NCBI RefSeq assembly: GCF_009905615.1
Contig: NZ_JAAAKW010000004.1
Location: forward strand, 1-64,000
Origin: Pseudomonas sp. SLFW
Lineage (GTDB): Bacteria > Pseudomonadota > Gammaproteobacteria > Pseudomonadales > Pseudomonadaceae
Reading direction: 5' to 3'
DNA: 64,000 nt
Numbering within the stretch: the stretch's first letter is position 1; each line of letters begins with the position of its first letter. A program made the position numbers and the translations under genes. The notes beneath the pieces were generated by a model. It ran no database searches, had not been told where the DNA came from, and saw nothing but the letters and a program-made list of their open reading frames with translations. Positions 28,904 to 42,848 of this stretch are shown piece by piece.

Positions 28904-30436
28904 TTACCGGGCCGAAGCGAGTTGAGTGAAGGCGGTGCCGAGCCATTGCTGCACGCCATGCATGGTCGCCGTGGAAGTGTCGAGAACGTGCTGCGGGGCG
29001 ATACCCAGCAGGACCAGCAACACGGCCAGGCCGAGCACCATGATCAATTCCCGACCGTCCATGCCCTTGAGGATTTCCTCGGTCTTGGCCGGGCCGAAGT
29101 ACACGCGGTGGATCATGATCAGCGAATACACCGAACCGAACACCAGGCCGGACGTCGCGATGGCCGTGATCCACGGTGCGTGGACGAAGCTGCCAATCAG
29201 GATCAGGAACTCGCCGACGAAGTTACCGGTGCCTGGCAGGCCCAGCGACGCGGCGGCGAAGAACAGGCTGATGGCCGGCAGGTACGCGATCTTGTTCCAC
29301 AAGCCGCCCATTTCACGCATGTCGCGAGTGTGGGTGCGCTCGTACAGCTGACCGCTGAGGATAAAGAGCGCGGCGGCCGACAGACCGTGCGCCAGCATCT
29401 GAACCACCACACCTTGCAGCGCTTGCAGGCTGCCGGAGTAGATACCGATCAGCACGAAGCCCATGTGCGAGACGCTGGAGAAGGCGATCAGGCGCTTGAT
29501 GTCGGTCTGCGCGAACGCCAGGAAGGCGCCGTAGAAGATACCGATCAGGCCGAGGATCATCGCAATCGGCGCGAACTCCGCCGAGGCGTTCGGGAACAGC
29601 GGCAGGGCAAAACGCAGCAGGCCATACGCAGCGGTCTTCAGCAGGATACCCGCCAGGTCCACGGAACCTGCGGTTGGAGCCTGGGCGTGAGCGTCAGGCA
29701 ACCAGGAGTGCAGCGGCACGATCGGCAGCTTCACCGCGAAGGCGATGAAGAAGCCCAGCATCAGGATGTACTCGGTGCTGTGGGACAGCTTGGTCTTCAA
29801 CAGGTCCGCGTAGGCGAAGGTGATTACGCCGGTCTGGTTGAAATGCACCAGCACCAGACCGAGGATCGCCACCAGCATGATCAGGCCGCTGGCCTGAGTG
29901 AAGATGAAGAACTTGGTCGCGGCGTAGATACGGGTTTTCTTGCCGTCTGCCGAGCTGTGACCCCAGAGCGCGATGAGGAAGTACATCGGCACCAGCATCA
30001 TTTCCCAGAAGAAGAAGAACATGAACAGGTCGATGGCGAGGAACACGCCGACGACACCGCCCAGGATCCACATCAGGTTGAGGTGGAAGAAGCCGACGTT
30101 ACGCTGGATCTCTTTCCACGAGCAGAGTACCGAGAGGATACCCAGCAGGCCGGTCAGGAGAATCATCAGCAACGACAGGCCATCCAGCGCCAGGTGCACG
30201 CTGATGCCGAAGCGCTGGATCCACTGGGCCTTGAATTCAACGGCCCAGGTCGGATCGGCGCCAGGGGCTGGCGCGTAGCTGTAAGTACCGGTCATCCACA
30301 ACCACAGACCCAGGGCCGTGAGGAGGGACATTGTCAGCAGCGCAATCCAGCGCGGCAGGGTAGGGCCGAAGCGCTCACCTTGCCAGCACAGCAGGCCGCC
30401 GATGAAGGGGATCAGGATTAGCCAAGGCAGAATCAT
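28904..30436 (-). CDS. nuoM: NADH-quinone oxidoreductase subunit M
   Basis: A 510-residue antiporter-like proton-pumping subunit of complex I (E. coli 509). Key segments: [40 protein letters not shown] with the conserved channel Lys and His, [15 protein letters not shown], and [17 protein letters not shown]. About 14 hydrophobic helices. It sits 52 nt after nuoL and 7 nt before nuoN. Confidence 0.97.
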   Translation of the reverse strand: MILPWLILIPFIGGLLCWQGERFGPTLPRWIALLTMSLLTALGLWLWMTGTYSYAPAPGADPTWAVEFKAQWIQRFGISVHLALDGLSLLMILLTGLLGILSVLCSWKEIQRNVGFFHLNLMWILGGVVGVFLAIDLFMFFFFWEMMLVPMYFLIALWGHSSADGKKTRIYAATKFFIFTQASGLIMLVAILGLVLVHFNQTGVITFAYADLLKTKLSHSTEYILMLGFFIAFAVKLPIVPLHSWLPDAHAQAPTAGSVDLAGILLKTAAYGLLRFALPLFPNASAEFAPIAMILGLIGIFYGAFLAFAQTDIKRLIAFSSVSHMGFVLIGIYSGSLQALQGVVVQMLAHGLSAAALFILSGQLYERTHTRDMREMGGLWNKIAYLPAISLFFAAASLGLPGTGNFVGEFLILIGSFVHAPWITAIATSGLVFGSVYSLIMIHRVYFGPAKTEEILKGMDGRELIMVLGLAVLLVLLGIAPQHVLDTSTATMHGVQQWLGTAFTQLASAR

Positions 30437-30488
30437 GACGGGCTCAATTCCTTTCGCAAAGTCGCAAGGTTCATGTCAGATCGACTCA

Positions 30489-32336
30489 TCAGACCAGCAC
30501 AATCGCGCCAAGTACCAGTACGGCACCTGCGGCGATCGAAGCGGCGTACCAGCGGAGCTGACCGGTTTCACTGCGGCTCATCAACGTGTTACCGGCTTTC
30601 GCGAGACGCGGGATCAGGCCGATGGTGTGGTCGAGCGGGTCGCCACGCAGCATACGGCTGATAGCCAGGTAAGGTTTGACGAACAGCAAATCGTAAACCC
30701 AGTCGAAGCCCCAAGCCGCGAACCACCAGGCGGACAGGAAACGACCCGGACCGCTGTTGGCGATGGCCGTCACCAGACGACGCTTGCCGAGGAACAGCAG
30801 CGCGGACAGCAGGATACCGGCCAGGGCAATGGCACCCGAGGCGATTTCCAGGCTGTGCTTGGCTTCGCCACCGGCGTGCCCCGCGCTTTCCGGCAGTACG
30901 CCAGCCAGCGGTGGATGAATCCAGGCGCCGATGAAGGTCGACAGCACGATCAGCACGCTCAACGGCAGCCAGTGGGAAATCCCATGGCCAGCGTGGGCTT
31001 CGGTCTTCGCTTCGCCGTGGAAGGCGATGAAGATCAGGCGGAAGGTGTACAGCGACGTCATGAAGGCACCGACCAGACCTGCGTAGAGCAGATACTGATG
31101 GCCGCTGGCGAAGGCTTCCCAGAGGATCTCGTCCTTGGAGTAGAAGCCTGCGGTCAGGATCGGCAGTGCCGCCAGGGCCGCGCCGCCGACGATGAAGCTG
31201 GTGTAGGCCAGCGGCAGTTTCTTCCACAGGCCGCCCATCTTGAAGATGTTCTGCTCGTGGTGGCAGGCAACGATCACCGCGCCGGAGGCAAGGAACAGCA
31301 GGGCCTTGAAGAATGCGTGGGTCATCAGGTGGAAGATCGCGCCTTCCCAGGCACCCACACCGAGCGCCAGGAACATGTAGCCGATCTGGCTCATGGTCGA
31401 GTAGGCGAGGATACGTTTGATGTCGGTCTGCACGAGGGCTGCGAAACCGGCCAGCACCAGGGTCACACCGCCGACGATGCCGACCAGGTGCAGGATGTCC
31501 GGCGCCAGGGCGAACAGGCCGTGGGTACGGGCGATCAGGTAGACGCCCGCGGTCACCATGGTGGCGGCGTGGATCAGTGCCGACACCGGGGTAGGACCGG
31601 CCATTGCGTCTGCCAACCAGGTTTGCAGCGGCAGTTGCGCCGATTTACCGACCGCACCGCCCAGCAGCATCAGGGTCGCCAGCACGATCCAGAAATCGCC
31701 GACCTTGAAGTGCTGAGGCGCACGGACCAGCAGTTCCTGAATGTTCAGCGTGCCCAGTTGCTGGAACAGGATGAACAGGCCGATCGCCATGAACACGTCG
31801 CCGATGCGGGTCACGATGAAGGCTTTCAGTGCGGCGTTGCCGTTGTTGCGGTTGCTGTAATAGAAACCGATCAACAGGTACGAGCACAGGCCCACGCCTT
31901 CCCAACCGAAGTAGATGAACAGCAGGTTGTCGCCCAGGATCAGGAACAACATGCTGGCAATAAACAGGTTGGTGTAGGAGAAGAAACGCGAGTAGCCGTC
32001 TTCACCGCGCATGTACCAGGACGCGAACAGGTGGATCAGGAAGCCGACGCCGACCACGACACCCAGCATGGTGATGGACAGGCCATCGACGTACAGGGCG
32101 AAGTTAGGGTCGAAGCCGTCAACCGACATCCACTGCCACAGCACCAGGGTCAGGTGACCGCCTTCCGGCGGCGCGACGTTGAATTGCCAGATCACGTAGG
32201 CAGCGACGATGGCCGACAGGCCAATGGAGCCGACACCGATCAGGGCAGACAGGTTTTCCGACCATTTGCCGCGCGAGAACGACAGCAGCAAAAAGCCCAT
32301 CAGAGGGAATACGAACGTCAGGAAGAGTAGGTTCAT
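30489..32336 (-). CDS. nuoL: NADH-quinone oxidoreductase subunit L
   Basis: A 615-residue antiporter-like subunit (E. coli 613) at the distal end of the membrane arm. Hallmarks include [57 protein letters not shown] and [17 protein letters not shown]. The C-terminal extra helices, including the long lateral helix, are present. The ATG overlaps the nuoK stop (ATGA), so translation is coupled. Confidence 0.97.
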   Translation of the reverse strand: MNLLFLTFVFPLMGFLLLSFSRGKWSENLSALIGVGSIGLSAIVAAYVIWQFNVAPPEGGHLTLVLWQWMSVDGFDPNFALYVDGLSITMLGVVVGVGFLIHLFASWYMRGEDGYSRFFSYTNLFIASMLFLILGDNLLFIYFGWEGVGLCSYLLIGFYYSNRNNGNAALKAFIVTRIGDVFMAIGLFILFQQLGTLNIQELLVRAPQHFKVGDFWIVLATLMLLGGAVGKSAQLPLQTWLADAMAGPTPVSALIHAATMVTAGVYLIARTHGLFALAPDILHLVGIVGGVTLVLAGFAALVQTDIKRILAYSTMSQIGYMFLALGVGAWEGAIFHLMTHAFFKALLFLASGAVIVACHHEQNIFKMGGLWKKLPLAYTSFIVGGAALAALPILTAGFYSKDEILWEAFASGHQYLLYAGLVGAFMTSLYTFRLIFIAFHGEAKTEAHAGHGISHWLPLSVLIVLSTFIGAWIHPPLAGVLPESAGHAGGEAKHSLEIASGAIALAGILLSALLFLGKRRLVTAIANSGPGRFLSAWWFAAWGFDWVYDLLFVKPYLAISRMLRGDPLDHTIGLIPRLAKAGNTLMSRSETGQLRWYAASIAAGAVLVLGAIVLV

Positions 32337-32644
32337 CCGCGCATCTCGCTGGCAGCGTCGATATCGAGAGTGTGGAAGCGGCGATACAGTTGCAGCAGGA
32401 TCGCCAGGCCAATGCTGGCCTCGGCTGCGGCAAGGCTGATCACCAGAATGAACATGATCTGACCGTCAGGCTGCGCCCAGCGGCTGCCCGCCACGACGAA
32501 GGCCAGTGCGGCAGAGTTCATCATCACTTCCAGGCTCATCAACACGAACAGAATGTTGCGGCGTACCAACAGGCCCGCCAAGCCGAGGCAGAACAGGACA
32601 CCGGCAACCGCCAGGCCATGTTCGAGAGGGATCGTCGAGTGCAT
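32333..32644 (-). CDS. nuoK: NADH-quinone oxidoreductase subunit K
   Basis: A 103-residue subunit with three membrane helices. The conserved helix-2 Glu is in [13 protein letters not shown] and the second in [13 protein letters not shown]; both are needed for proton translocation in the family. I use ATG 32644 ([11 protein letters not shown]), 4 nt after the nuoJ stop; an earlier in-frame start would overlap nuoJ and add charged residues. Its stop overlaps nuoL. Confidence 0.96.
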   Translation of the reverse strand: MHSTIPLEHGLAVAGVLFCLGLAGLLVRRNILFVLMSLEVMMNSAALAFVVAGSRWAQPDGQIMFILVISLAAAEASIGLAILLQLYRRFHTLDIDAASEMRG

Positions 32645-32648
32645 GGGT

Positions 32649-33149
32649 TTACTCCTTCGCCTCGTTGCGGCCGACATGGAACGCCGTCACGGCTGCGGCG
32701 AGCAGCAGCATCGACGCAAGTTCGACAACCAGCAGGTAAGGACCGAACAGGCTGATGCCGACGGCCTTGGCGTCCACCGTGGTGTGACCGATACCGGCAC
32801 CGGTGGAATTGGCGAACAGCACGTACAGCAGTTCGGCCAGCAACAAGCCGCCCAGCAGGATCGGGCCGAGCCAGATACCGGGTTTGAGCCAGGCGCGTTC
32901 CTGCTGAACCGAGGCCGGGCCCAGGTTCAGCATCATCACCACGAACACGAACAGCACCATAATGGCACCGGCGTAGGCGATCACTTCCAGGGCACCGGCG
33001 AACGGCGCGCCGAGGCTGAAGAAGGTCATGGCCACGGCGATCAGCGAAATGATCAGGTAGAGCAGGGCGTGCACCGGGTTCGTGTTGGTAATCACCCGAA
33101 GGGTGGCCACAACAGCAATGCCGGATGCGAAATAGAAAGCGAATTCCAT
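32649..33149 (-). CDS. nuoJ: NADH-quinone oxidoreductase subunit J
   Basis: A 166-residue membrane subunit with five hydrophobic helices. The conserved helix-3 stretch [20 protein letters not shown] with its pi-bulge region is plainly visible. Starts 9 nt after nuoI. Confidence 0.96.
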   Translation of the reverse strand: MEFAFYFASGIAVVATLRVITNTNPVHALLYLIISLIAVAMTFFSLGAPFAGALEVIAYAGAIMVLFVFVVMMLNLGPASVQQERAWLKPGIWLGPILLGGLLLAELLYVLFANSTGAGIGHTTVDAKAVGISLFGPYLLVVELASMLLLAAAVTAFHVGRNEAKE

Positions 33150-33158
33150 CTTTCTTCC

Positions 33159-33707
33159 TTAAGGCAGCAAGCTCTTGACGTTGATGGGCTCGGCTTCGTT
33201 CTGTGCGGCGCCTTTCGGCTTGCCAGCGATTGCCATCCCCGCAACGCGGTAGAAGTTGTAGTCAGGGTTCTTGCCGGGACCGGAGATCAGCAGATCTTCC
33301 TTCTCGTACACCAGATCCTGACGTTTGAACTCGGCCATTTCGAAATCCGGCGTGAGCTGGATCGCGGTGGTCGGGCAGGCTTCTTCACAGAGACCGCAGA
33401 AGATGCAACGCGAGAAGTTGATGCGGAAGAAGTCCGGGTACCAGCGACCGTCTTCGGTCTCGGCTTTCTGCAGCGAGATGCAGCCGACCGGGCAGGCCAC
33501 GGCGCACAGGTTGCACGCTACGCAGCGCTCTTCGCCGTCGGGGTCGCGGGTCAGGACGATACGGCCACGGTAACGCGGTGGCAGGTAAACCGCTTCTTCC
33601 GGGTATTGCAGGGTGTCGCGCTTACGGAAGCCATGGCCGAAGACCATGATCAGGCTGCGTAGCTGGGTACCCGTACCCTTAACGATGTCGCCAATATATT
33701 TGAACAT
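33159..33707 (-). CDS. nuoI: NADH-quinone oxidoreductase subunit I (2x 4Fe-4S)
   Basis: A 182-residue peripheral-arm subunit that passes electrons through clusters N6a and N6b. The ferredoxin motifs are C62-x2-C65-x2-C68-x3-C72 ([12 protein letters not shown]) and C101-x2-C104-x2-C107-x3-C111 ([12 protein letters not shown]). Starts 11 nt after nuoH. Confidence 0.97.
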   Translation of the reverse strand: MFKYIGDIVKGTGTQLRSLIMVFGHGFRKRDTLQYPEEAVYLPPRYRGRIVLTRDPDGEERCVACNLCAVACPVGCISLQKAETEDGRWYPDFFRINFSRCIFCGLCEEACPTTAIQLTPDFEMAEFKRQDLVYEKEDLLISGPGKNPDYNFYRVAGMAIAGKPKGAAQNEAEPINVKSLLP

Positions 33708-33718
33708 GGGTCAAATCC

Positions 33719-34708
33719 TCACTGAGCCGCCAAGACGACCGCAGCGGTCACTAGCAAATTGATCAGGGTCAGTGGCAGGCAGAACTTCCAGCTGAAATCC
33801 ATCACCTGGTCATAACGCGGACGCGGGATAGAAGCGCGCAGCAGGATGAACAGCATGATGAAGAACGCGGTTTTCAGGACGAACCACATGAACGACAGTT
33901 GCGGCAGGATGTTGAACGGGCCGTGCCAGCCACCGAAGAACAGGGTCACCAGCAGCGCCGAGATCAGGATGATGCCGATGTACTCACCGACGAAGAACAT
34001 GCCCCACTTCATGCCGGCGTATTCAATGTGGTAACCGTCGGCCAGTTCCTGTTCCGCTTCCGGCTGGTCGAACGGGTGACGGTGAGTCACGGCGACGCCA
34101 GCGATGAAGAAGGTACAGAAGCCGAAGAACTGCGGAATGATGAACCACAGGTGATCGGCCTGGTACTGAACGATGTCGCCCATGTTGAACGAACCGACCT
34201 GCACGATGATGCCCATCAGGGACAGGCCCAGGAACACTTCGTACGAGACGGTTTGTGCCGAGGCACGCAAGCTGCCCAGCAGGGCGTACTTGTTGTTCGA
34301 GGACCAACCGGCGAACAACACCGCGTAGACCGAGAGACCGGCCATGGCGAAGAAGAACAGCAGGCCGATGTTCAGGTCGGCGACCACCCAGGTCTGGGTG
34401 ACCGGGATGATCGAGAACGAGATCAGCAGGGCACTCATGGCGACGACCGGCGCCAGGGTGAAGATCATCTTGTCGACGAAGGGCGGGTTCCAGTCTTCCT
34501 TGAAGAACATCTTCAGCATGTCCGCAGCGATCTGGAACATACCGAACGGGCCGACGCGGTTCGGACCGTAACGGTCCTGCCACCAGCCCAGCAGACGACG
34601 TTCGACGAAGCTGAGCAGCGCGCCGCAGACCACCACGGCGAGCAGCACCACGATGGCCTTGAGGACCGCGATGATCGAGTCGATCACTTCAGGGGTAAAC
34701 CACGTCAT
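33719..34708 (-). CDS. nuoH: NADH-quinone oxidoreductase subunit H
   Basis: A 329-residue membrane subunit (E. coli 325) at the quinone site, with about eight helices. It carries [39 protein letters not shown] and the acidic loop [20 protein letters not shown] that lines the quinone channel. The ATG overlaps the nuoG stop by four bases. Confidence 0.97.
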   Translation of the reverse strand: MTWFTPEVIDSIIAVLKAIVVLLAVVVCGALLSFVERRLLGWWQDRYGPNRVGPFGMFQIAADMLKMFFKEDWNPPFVDKMIFTLAPVVAMSALLISFSIIPVTQTWVVADLNIGLLFFFAMAGLSVYAVLFAGWSSNNKYALLGSLRASAQTVSYEVFLGLSLMGIIVQVGSFNMGDIVQYQADHLWFIIPQFFGFCTFFIAGVAVTHRHPFDQPEAEQELADGYHIEYAGMKWGMFFVGEYIGIILISALLVTLFFGGWHGPFNILPQLSFMWFVLKTAFFIMLFILLRASIPRPRYDQVMDFSWKFCLPLTLINLLVTAAVVLAAQ

Positions 34709-37422
34709 TGTGCTGCCTCCTGCAGACCCTCAACGGTTTTCCCGGCCAGGGCCGGAGGAATGCCGACCAGACCCGATGGCAGTGCCACCAGACCTGCGCC
34801 CAGTTCCTCATTGATGCGCAGTGGCAGACGCAGGGTCTGACCGGCAACGTTGAGGCTGAGCAAGGCACCGTCGTTGACGCCCAGGCGGTCCGCTTCGGAC
34901 TTGGCCAGCGACACGTAGGCTTCAGGGATACGCTCTTGCACCGGTGCGGCTTTCGAGGAGTTTTCCTCGCTGCCGAACAGGTGGAAGAACGGCACGACCT
35001 GCCAGGTGCCCTGGGCAGGGGAGAAGGCGCGAGGCACGGCTGCGAACCAGCTCAGCTTGTCGCCGCTGCTTTCGATCAGGCGTACGCCCGGATCGCCTGC
35101 ACGCAGGTGACCACCCACTTCGTCCTGGAACTTGTTCCACGCTTGTGGGGAGTTCCAGCCCGGCGACCATGCGAAAGGCACCTGGGAGCGCGGTTCGGCG
35201 GAGCCCGAGTAACCTTCCATCGAGAACGAGAACGCGGTGTCCTTGTCCTGCGAGGTACGCGGTTCATGCACGCTGATGTTGGCGCGCATGGCCGTCCGGC
35301 CGCTGTAACGCAGCGGTTCGCGGGCCAGTTTCAGGCCCTTGATGCGGAAGCTGGCGGAAGGGGCGGCACCGACGATACCGGCCAGTTGCGCATTACTCGC
35401 GGCGACGGCTTCGGTGACGTGGTCCAGTTGCGTCCAGTCCACAGGCTTGTTCAGCAGGGTCGCGCGCAGGGCGTGCAGCCAGCGCCAGCCTTCATGGATC
35501 TGGATGCTGGCGTCGAGGTAGGTCGGATCATAGACCTGGAAGAAGCGCTGGGCGCGGCCTTCCTGGCTGACCAGCGTACCGTCGCCTTCAGCGAAGCTGG
35601 CGGCTGGCAGCACGAGGTCAGCACGGTCAGTGGTCGCAGTCTTCTGGTGGTCAGCGACGATCACCACTTTTGCGGCTTTAAGTGCAGCTTCGACCTTGGC
35701 AGCGTCAACGCGGGTGAACAGGTCGTTTTCCAGCACGACGATGGCGTCGGCCTTGCCCGAGATCACTTGATCCAGCGCGGCATCGACCGAATCACCACCG
35801 AACAGGGCCAGGCCCATGCTGTTGGCTTCCGGCACGATCAGGCTCAGGGAGCCGTTCTTGTCGCGCAGTTTCAGGGCTTTGGCGATGTTGGCAGCGGCTT
35901 CGATCAGCGCGTTGGAACCCAGCGAAGTGCCGGACACGATCAACGGACGCTTGGCGGCCAGCAGGGCCTCAGCGATACGACCGGCCAGTTCCAGCGCTTC
36001 GGCGTCCAGACCCGCAACCGCAGGGGCGCTTGCATCGATGGCGTGGGCCACGGCAAAACCGATGCGGGCCAGATCGTCGGGAGCGGCGTGTACACACTCT
36101 TCGGCGATGTCGTCCAGACGGGTGTCAGCGAGGCTGGCGATGAACAGCGGGTTCAGTTCGTGCTGACCGATGTTCTTCACGGCGGCGTCGAGCCATGGCT
36201 GGACTTTCATCGCAGCGGCCATGTCTTCAGCCTTGTTTTTCACCGACTGACGCAGACCGAGGGCCATGCGTGCGGCGGTCTGAGTGACGTCTTCGCCGAG
36301 GATGAACACGGCGTCGTGCTCTTCGACTTCACGCAGGGTCGGGATCGGCAGCGGGCTGTCTTTCAGGACCTGAACGACCAGACGCACACGCTCCAGCTCA
36401 CCGGCTTCGATGCCCGAGTAGAAATGCTCGGCACCGACCAGTTCGCGCAGGGCGAAGTTGCTTTCCAGGCTGGCACGTGGCGAACCGATGCCGACGATGT
36501 TGCGACCGCGCAGCAGGTCGGCGGCCTTGTCCAGTGCTTCGTCCAGGCTCAGCTTGACGTTGCCTTGGGTCAGCAGCGGCTGACGTGGACGGTCAGTGCG
36601 GTTGACATAGCCATAGCCGAAACGGCCACGGTCACACAGGAAGTATTGGTTCACCGAACCGTTGTAGCGGTTCTCGATGCGGCGGATTTCGCCGTAACGC
36701 TCGCCGGGGCTGATGTTGCAACCGCTGGAGCAGCCATGGCAGATACTCGGCGAGAACTGCATGTCCCATTTGCGGTTGTAGCGCTCGGAGTGGGTCTTGT
36801 CGGTGAACACACCGGTCGGGCAGACCTCGGTGAGGTTGCCGGAGAACTCGCTTTCCAGCGTGCCGCTTTCAACGCGACCGAAGTACACGTTGTCGTGGGC
36901 GCCGAACACGCCGAGGTCGGTGCCCCCGGCGTAGTCTTTATAGAAGCGCACGCAGCGATAGCAGGCGATGCAACGGTTCATCTCATGCGCGATGAACGGG
37001 CCCAGCTCCTGGTTCTGGTGGGTGCGTTTGGTGAAGCGATACCGGCGCTCGTTGTGGCCGGTCATCACGGTCATGTCCTGCAAATGGCAGTGACCGCCTT
37101 CCTCGCAGACCGGGCAGTCGTGCGGGTGGTTGGTCATCAGCCATTCGACGACGCTGGCGCGGAACGCCTTGGATTCGTCGTCGTCGATGGAGATCCAGGT
37201 GTTGTCCGTGGCAGGGGTCATGCAGGACATGACGATACGACCACGGGTGTCGTTCTCGTCGGTGTACTGCTTGACCGCGCACTGGCGACAGGCGCCAACG
37301 CTGCCAAGGGCTGGATGCCAGCAGAAATAAGGGATGTCGAGCCCCAGCGACAGACAGGCCTGTAACAGGTTGTCTGCGCCATCGACTTCGAGCGCTTTGC
37401 CGTCTACGTGGATAGTAGCCAT
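34705..37422 (-). CDS. nuoG: NADH-quinone oxidoreductase subunit G
   Basis: A 905-residue iron-sulfur subunit (E. coli 908). The N-terminal 2Fe-2S site uses C34, C45, C48 and C67; the His-ligated 4Fe-4S motif is [14 protein letters not shown]; a further cluster motif [17 protein letters not shown] follows; and the extra cluster N7 motif is [17 protein letters not shown]. The rest is a molybdopterin-oxidoreductase-like domain without cofactor. A 140-nt untranslated gap separates it from nuoF, the longest inside the operon; I saw no gene in that gap. Confidence 0.97.
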   Translation of the reverse strand: MATIHVDGKALEVDGADNLLQACLSLGLDIPYFCWHPALGSVGACRQCAVKQYTDENDTRGRIVMSCMTPATDNTWISIDDDESKAFRASVVEWLMTNHPHDCPVCEEGGHCHLQDMTVMTGHNERRYRFTKRTHQNQELGPFIAHEMNRCIACYRCVRFYKDYAGGTDLGVFGAHDNVYFGRVESGTLESEFSGNLTEVCPTGVFTDKTHSERYNRKWDMQFSPSICHGCSSGCNISPGERYGEIRRIENRYNGSVNQYFLCDRGRFGYGYVNRTDRPRQPLLTQGNVKLSLDEALDKAADLLRGRNIVGIGSPRASLESNFALRELVGAEHFYSGIEAGELERVRLVVQVLKDSPLPIPTLREVEEHDAVFILGEDVTQTAARMALGLRQSVKNKAEDMAAAMKVQPWLDAAVKNIGQHELNPLFIASLADTRLDDIAEECVHAAPDDLARIGFAVAHAIDASAPAVAGLDAEALELAGRIAEALLAAKRPLIVSGTSLGSNALIEAAANIAKALKLRDKNGSLSLIVPEANSMGLALFGGDSVDAALDQVISGKADAIVVLENDLFTRVDAAKVEAALKAAKVVIVADHQKTATTDRADLVLPAASFAEGDGTLVSQEGRAQRFFQVYDPTYLDASIQIHEGWRWLHALRATLLNKPVDWTQLDHVTEAVAASNAQLAGIVGAAPSASFRIKGLKLAREPLRYSGRTAMRANISVHEPRTSQDKDTAFSFSMEGYSGSAEPRSQVPFAWSPGWNSPQAWNKFQDEVGGHLRAGDPGVRLIESSGDKLSWFAAVPRAFSPAQGTWQVVPFFHLFGSEENSSKAAPVQERIPEAYVSLAKSEADRLGVNDGALLSLNVAGQTLRLPLRINEELGAGLVALPSGLVGIPPALAGKTVEGLQEAAQ

Positions 37423-37562
37423 GGTTCAAAGTTCTTCGTTGGCCCGGTGTCAGCGGGCGTGGCTAATGGAATCTCGGTGCTGCCACGGTTCAAACAGCCA
37501 GTGAGGCGCAACCGGGGCAAAGGTCGACAGGTTTTTGAGGCTTATCGACCGGTCAGTCTTTT

Positions 37563-38924
37563 TTATGCGCCGACAATCGTCGGTGCTTTGCCGGGAACGA
37601 GACCGGGCGCCGCACGTTGAGGTGCGATGCCGGCTTCGAATTCCGAGCGGAAGTATTTGATCGCGCTGCCCAGAGGTTCCACGGCGCCCGGTGCGTGGGC
37701 GCAGAAGGTCTTGCCTGGGCCGAGGAAGTTGACCAACCCCAGCAGCGTCTCGATATCGCCCGGTTGACCCTGGCCATTTTCGAGGGCGCGCAGCATCTTC
37801 ACGCTCCATGGCAAGCCATCGCGGCAAGGGGTGCAGAAACCGCACGACTCCTGGGCGAAGAACTCTTCCATGTTGCGCAGCAACGACACCATGTTGACCT
37901 TGTCGTCCACCGCCATCGCCAGGCCCGTACCCATTCGGGTGCCGACCTTGGCCACGCCACCGGCGTAGAAGGCGCAGTCCAAGTGCTCAGGCAACAGGAA
38001 ACCGGTACCGGCACCGCCGGGCTGCCAGCATTTGAGCTTGAAGCCATCGCGCATGCCGCCCGCGTAGTCTTCGAACAGCTCGCGCGCGGGCAGACCGAAC
38101 GGCAATTCCCAGATGCCGGGGTTCTTCACCTTGCCGGAGAAGCCCATCAGCTTGGTGCCGTGGTCTTCGCTGCCTTCGCGGGCCAGCGATTTGTACCAGT
38201 CGTTGCCGTTGTTCACGATCGCCGGGACGTTGCACAGGGTTTCGACGTTGTTCACGCAGGTCGGCTTGCCCCACACGCCGACAGCGGCAGGGAAGGGCGG
38301 CTTGGAGCGCGGGTTGGCGCGACGGCCTTCCAGGGAGTTGATCAGCGCGGTCTCTTCACCGCAGATGTAACGCCCGGCGCCGGTGTGCACGAACAGTTCG
38401 AAGTCGAACCCGGTGCCCAGGATGTTCTTGCCCAGCAGACCTGCCGCCTTGGCTTCAGCCACGGCGCGGTTCAAGTGCTTGGCAGCGGTGACGTATTCGC
38501 CACGCAGGAAGATGTAGCCCCGGTAGGCCTTCAGCGCGCGGGCACTGACCAGCATGCCTTCTACCAGCAGATGGGGCAGTTGCTCCATCAGCATGCGGTC
38601 TTTCCAGGTGTTCGGTTCCATCTCGTCCGCGTTGCACAGCAGGTAGCGGATGTTCATGGATTCGTCTTTGGGCATCAGGCCCCACTTCACGCCCGTGGGG
38701 AAGCCTGCACCGCCGCGACCCTTGAGGCCGGAGTCCTTGACCGACTGAACGATTTCGTCAGGGGATTGCTGGGCGAAGGCCTTGCGGGCAGCCGCGTAGC
38801 CGTCTTTGGCCACGTATTCGTCGAACCACACGGGCTCGCCGTCGTCGCGCAGGCGCCAGGTCAGCGGGTGGGTTTCCGGCGTGCGCTGGATCAGGTTGGC
38901 CGGGCCGAAGGAAGTGATGGTCAT
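37563..38924 (-). CDS. nuoF: NADH-quinone oxidoreductase subunit F (NADH and FMN binding)
   Basis: A 453-residue flavoprotein where NADH is oxidised. The Gly-rich loops [16 protein letters not shown] and [13 protein letters not shown] bind NADH and FMN. The N3 4Fe-4S site is [12 protein letters not shown] plus a Cys about 40 residues on (TFCAHAPG). In E. coli NuoF the second loop reads EMEPGTYKDR; the N-T-W here is a local difference. Starts in a four-base overlap with nuoE. Confidence 0.97.
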   Translation of the reverse strand: MTITSFGPANLIQRTPETHPLTWRLRDDGEPVWFDEYVAKDGYAAARKAFAQQSPDEIVQSVKDSGLKGRGGAGFPTGVKWGLMPKDESMNIRYLLCNADEMEPNTWKDRMLMEQLPHLLVEGMLVSARALKAYRGYIFLRGEYVTAAKHLNRAVAEAKAAGLLGKNILGTGFDFELFVHTGAGRYICGEETALINSLEGRRANPRSKPPFPAAVGVWGKPTCVNNVETLCNVPAIVNNGNDWYKSLAREGSEDHGTKLMGFSGKVKNPGIWELPFGLPARELFEDYAGGMRDGFKLKCWQPGGAGTGFLLPEHLDCAFYAGGVAKVGTRMGTGLAMAVDDKVNMVSLLRNMEEFFAQESCGFCTPCRDGLPWSVKMLRALENGQGQPGDIETLLGLVNFLGPGKTFCAHAPGAVEPLGSAIKYFRSEFEAGIAPQRAAPGLVPGKAPTIVGA

Positions 38925-39418
38925 ACGTAACCCTCCAGCAGCTGGGCAACGCCAGCGGGCTGCAGATTGCCGAAAGTGTCGTCGTCGATCATGACCGCCG
39001 GCGCCTTGTCGCAGTTGCCCAGGCAGCAGGCCGGCAGCAGCGTGAAGCGGCCATCGGCGGTGGTCTGACCCAGGCCGATGCCCAGCTTGTTCTGGATTTC
39101 GCCGACGATGTCTTCGTGACCGGCGATGAAGCAGACCATGCTGTTGCAGACGCGGATGATGTGACGGCCCACGGGCTGACGGAAGATCTGGCTGTAGAAC
39201 GTGGCCACGCCTTCAACGTCGCTGGCGGGGATGCCCAGCACTTCGCCAATGGCGTAAATCGCGCCGTCCGGCACCCAGCCGCGTTCCTTCTGGACAATCT
39301 TCAGGGCTTCGATGGACGCCGCGCGCGGGTCCTCGTAGTGATGCATTTCGTGCTCGATGGCCGAGCGCTCGGATTCGCTCAAGGCGAAACGGTCTGTCTG
39401 GATAAGCGTGCTGTTCAT
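38921..39418 (-). CDS. nuoE: NADH-quinone oxidoreductase subunit E (2Fe-2S)
   Basis: A 165-residue thioredoxin-like 2Fe-2S subunit (cluster N1a). The ligand cysteines are in [12 protein letters not shown] (first and second) and [14 protein letters not shown] (third and fourth). It follows nuoCD by 2 nt and overlaps nuoF. Confidence 0.96.
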   Translation of the reverse strand: MNSTLIQTDRFALSESERSAIEHEMHHYEDPRAASIEALKIVQKERGWVPDGAIYAIGEVLGIPASDVEGVATFYSQIFRQPVGRHIIRVCNSMVCFIAGHEDIVGEIQNKLGIGLGQTTADGRFTLLPACCLGNCDKAPAVMIDDDTFGNLQPAGVAQLLEGYV

Positions 39419-39420
39419 GC

Positions 39421-41214
<1,794 letters not shown>

Positions 41215-41274
41215 CTATCGGTCAACGTACAGAATGAACCCAGGTTCAGGCTTCTTTTTGTAAAGAAAACTGGA

Positions 41275-41949
41275 TCAGACTTCGTCGGGGCTGCGCAGGT
41301 TGGTCACCGCGATACGCTGTTCGCGGCGCTGTTCCTTCTGCGACGGCATCTCGGCGCGGTACACGCCTTGGTCGCCGACGACCCAGGACAGAGGACGTCG
41401 CTCCTGGCCAATGGATTCCTGCAACAGCATCAAGCCTTGCAGAAATGCCTCTGGGCGGGGCGGGCAGCCGGGCACGTAGACATCGACAGGCAGAAACTTG
41501 TCCACGCCCTGCACAACGGAATAGATGTCATACATGCCACCGGAGTTGGCGCACGAACCCATGGAAATGACCCATTTAGGTTCGAGCATTTGCTCGTAAA
41601 GGCGCTGGATGATCGGGGCCATCTTGATGAAGCAGGTGCCGGCGATGACCATGAAGTCGGCCTGACGCGGCGATGCCCGGATGACTTCGGCGCCAAAGCG
41701 CGCGATGTCGTGAGGCGCCGTGAAGGCGGTGGTCATTTCCACGTAGCAGCAAGACAGACCAAAGTTGTACGGCCAAAGGGAGTTCTTGCGACCCCAGTTG
41801 ACAGCACCGCTCAGCACGTCTTCGAGCTTGCCCATGAAGATGTTTTTGTGAACTTGATCCTCTAACGGATCGGAAACGGTTTCCCGTTCGCCAATCGGAT
41901 ACTGCTCGTTAGGAGCATCGGGGTCGATCCTGGTGAGATTGTATTGCAT
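41275..41949 (-). CDS. nuoB: NADH-quinone oxidoreductase subunit B (cluster N2)
   Basis: A 224-residue subunit holding the terminal cluster N2 next to quinone. Ligands are the tandem C67-C68 (GLSCCYVEM), C133 (GSCANSGG) and C162 (VPGCPPRPE). ATG 41949 ([10 protein letters not shown]) is preferred over an in-frame TTG two codons earlier. It follows nuoA by 10 nt. Confidence 0.97.
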   Translation of the reverse strand: MQYNLTRIDPDAPNEQYPIGERETVSDPLEDQVHKNIFMGKLEDVLSGAVNWGRKNSLWPYNFGLSCCYVEMTTAFTAPHDIARFGAEVIRASPRQADFMVIAGTCFIKMAPIIQRLYEQMLEPKWVISMGSCANSGGMYDIYSVVQGVDKFLPVDVYVPGCPPRPEAFLQGLMLLQESIGQERRPLSWVVGDQGVYRAEMPSQKEQRREQRIAVTNLRSPDEV

Positions 41950-41959
41950 TGCCAAAGCC

Positions 41960-42373
41960 TCATTGTTTTAGCTTCGCCTGCCGATTACGACGACCAACGG
42001 GAGCCCAATCGAGCGCCCCTACCCGCCATAGGTAGACAAGACCTGCCAACAGAATTGCTATGAAAACGAGAGCTTCGGCGAAGCCGGTCCAGCCGCTTTC
42101 GCGGACGGACACAGACCAGGCGTACAGAAAGAGGGCTTCGATATCGAAAATCACGAACAGCATCGCGACCAGATAGAATTTTGCGGAGAGCCGCAGGCGG
42201 GCGCCGCCTGTAGGCAGCATGCCGGATTCGAACGGTTCGTTCTTGCTGCGACCCCAGGCTTTGGAACCGAGCAGGCTGGAGAGACCGAGCATGAATGCGC
42301 AGAGGCCGATGACGCCCAAAAGGAAAATGGCGAAGCCCCAGTTGTGGGCAATCAAACCTGTCGATTCGGACAT
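41960..42373 (-). CDS. nuoA: NADH-quinone oxidoreductase subunit A, first gene of nuo operon
   Basis: A 137-residue membrane subunit with three helices. The loop [20 protein letters not shown] and the second-helix [16 protein letters not shown] with its acidic pair are conserved. I use ATG 42373 (MSESTGL), preceded by AAGGA; upstream in-frame sequence is not conserved-looking. A sigma70 promoter candidate lies about 90 nt upstream. Confidence 0.96.
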   Translation of the reverse strand: MSESTGLIAHNWGFAIFLLGVIGLCAFMLGLSSLLGSKAWGRSKNEPFESGMLPTGGARLRLSAKFYLVAMLFVIFDIEALFLYAWSVSVRESGWTGFAEALVFIAILLAGLVYLWRVGALDWAPVGRRNRQAKLKQ

Positions 42374-42463
42374 GCTGGCAATCCTTAGCAGAGAGCAAAG
42401 GTCTCTGAGCTTGAAAAAGAAGTAGAGGCAGTGACGATATGTCGCAGAGCGATCAATCACGGG

Positions 42464-42492
42464 ATTTTATGTGCAAAACAGGGGCAAGTAAA
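42464..42492 (-). promoter_or_regulatory. Sigma70 promoter candidate for the nuo operon
   Basis: On the minus strand TTTACT (42492-42487) and TAAAAT (42469-42464) are separated by exactly 17 nt. Transcription would begin near 42457, giving a leader of about 85 nt before the nuoA ATG. Confidence 0.55.
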
Positions 42493-42630
42493 TTTTCTAC
42501 ATCAAATTTATTCACGGGATTAATGAGCCAGATCACGGATGACGTGCTTGGGGCCTCTGAACACGGGCATTACAGCTCATTTCGTTAATTATGTTTTCTG
42601 TAAACGGTAAAGAAAAAGCGAGGGGTTAAA

Positions 42631-42645
42631 TGATAATTACTATCA
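42631..42645. promoter_or_regulatory. Fur-box-like palindrome
   Basis: TGATAATTACTATCA matches the 7-1-7 Fur core TGATAAT-N-ATTATCA with a single mismatch, and the flanks AA/TT extend the symmetry (AAATGATA and TATCATTT). It lies about 140 nt upstream of the nuoA -35 candidate and about 170 nt upstream of the micro-ORF at 42804. Confidence 0.5.
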
Positions 42646-42803
42646 TTTGAAATTGCTTTTTGCATCTGTTCCCGTGAGCTGATGAAGTTGGCGTAACAGC
42701 TACCGTCAAATGACGAGCTAATAGGCGATCTTTCTTATTAACTTTTGCAGATCCATTCGTCATGTCTATCGACTGATGACCTACTACTTGAGTAGGAGAT
42801 TAA

Positions 42804-42848
42804 ATGCCCGCAAATGACAAAGGCCGCCCATGGGCGGCCTCTGCATGA
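42804..42848 (+). CDS. Possible 14-codon micro-ORF or gene-start remnant
   Basis: ATG 42804 is preceded by AGGAG with 5 nt spacing and reads MPANDKGRPWAASA before TGA. It overlaps the aceA terminator hairpin on the opposite strand, so its codons may be incidental. The near-ideal ribosome site is the only support. Confidence 0.2.
   Translation: MPANDKGRPWAASA
42815..42840 (-). terminator. Terminator of aceA
   Basis: GGCCGCCCATGGGCGGCC is a perfect 18-nt palindrome (42822-42839); on the minus strand it is followed by TTTGTCATTT. It lies 19 nt past the aceA stop. Confidence 0.8.

Noticed and set aside
27148..28929. 593-codon plus-strand frame spanning the repeat block and nuoN
   Set aside because: It joins repeat sequence to the antisense of nuoN and has a composition typical of shadows.
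37423..37562. Possible gene in the 140-nt nuoF-nuoG gap
   Set aside because: No open frame with a ribosome site; probably untranslated spacer inside the operon.
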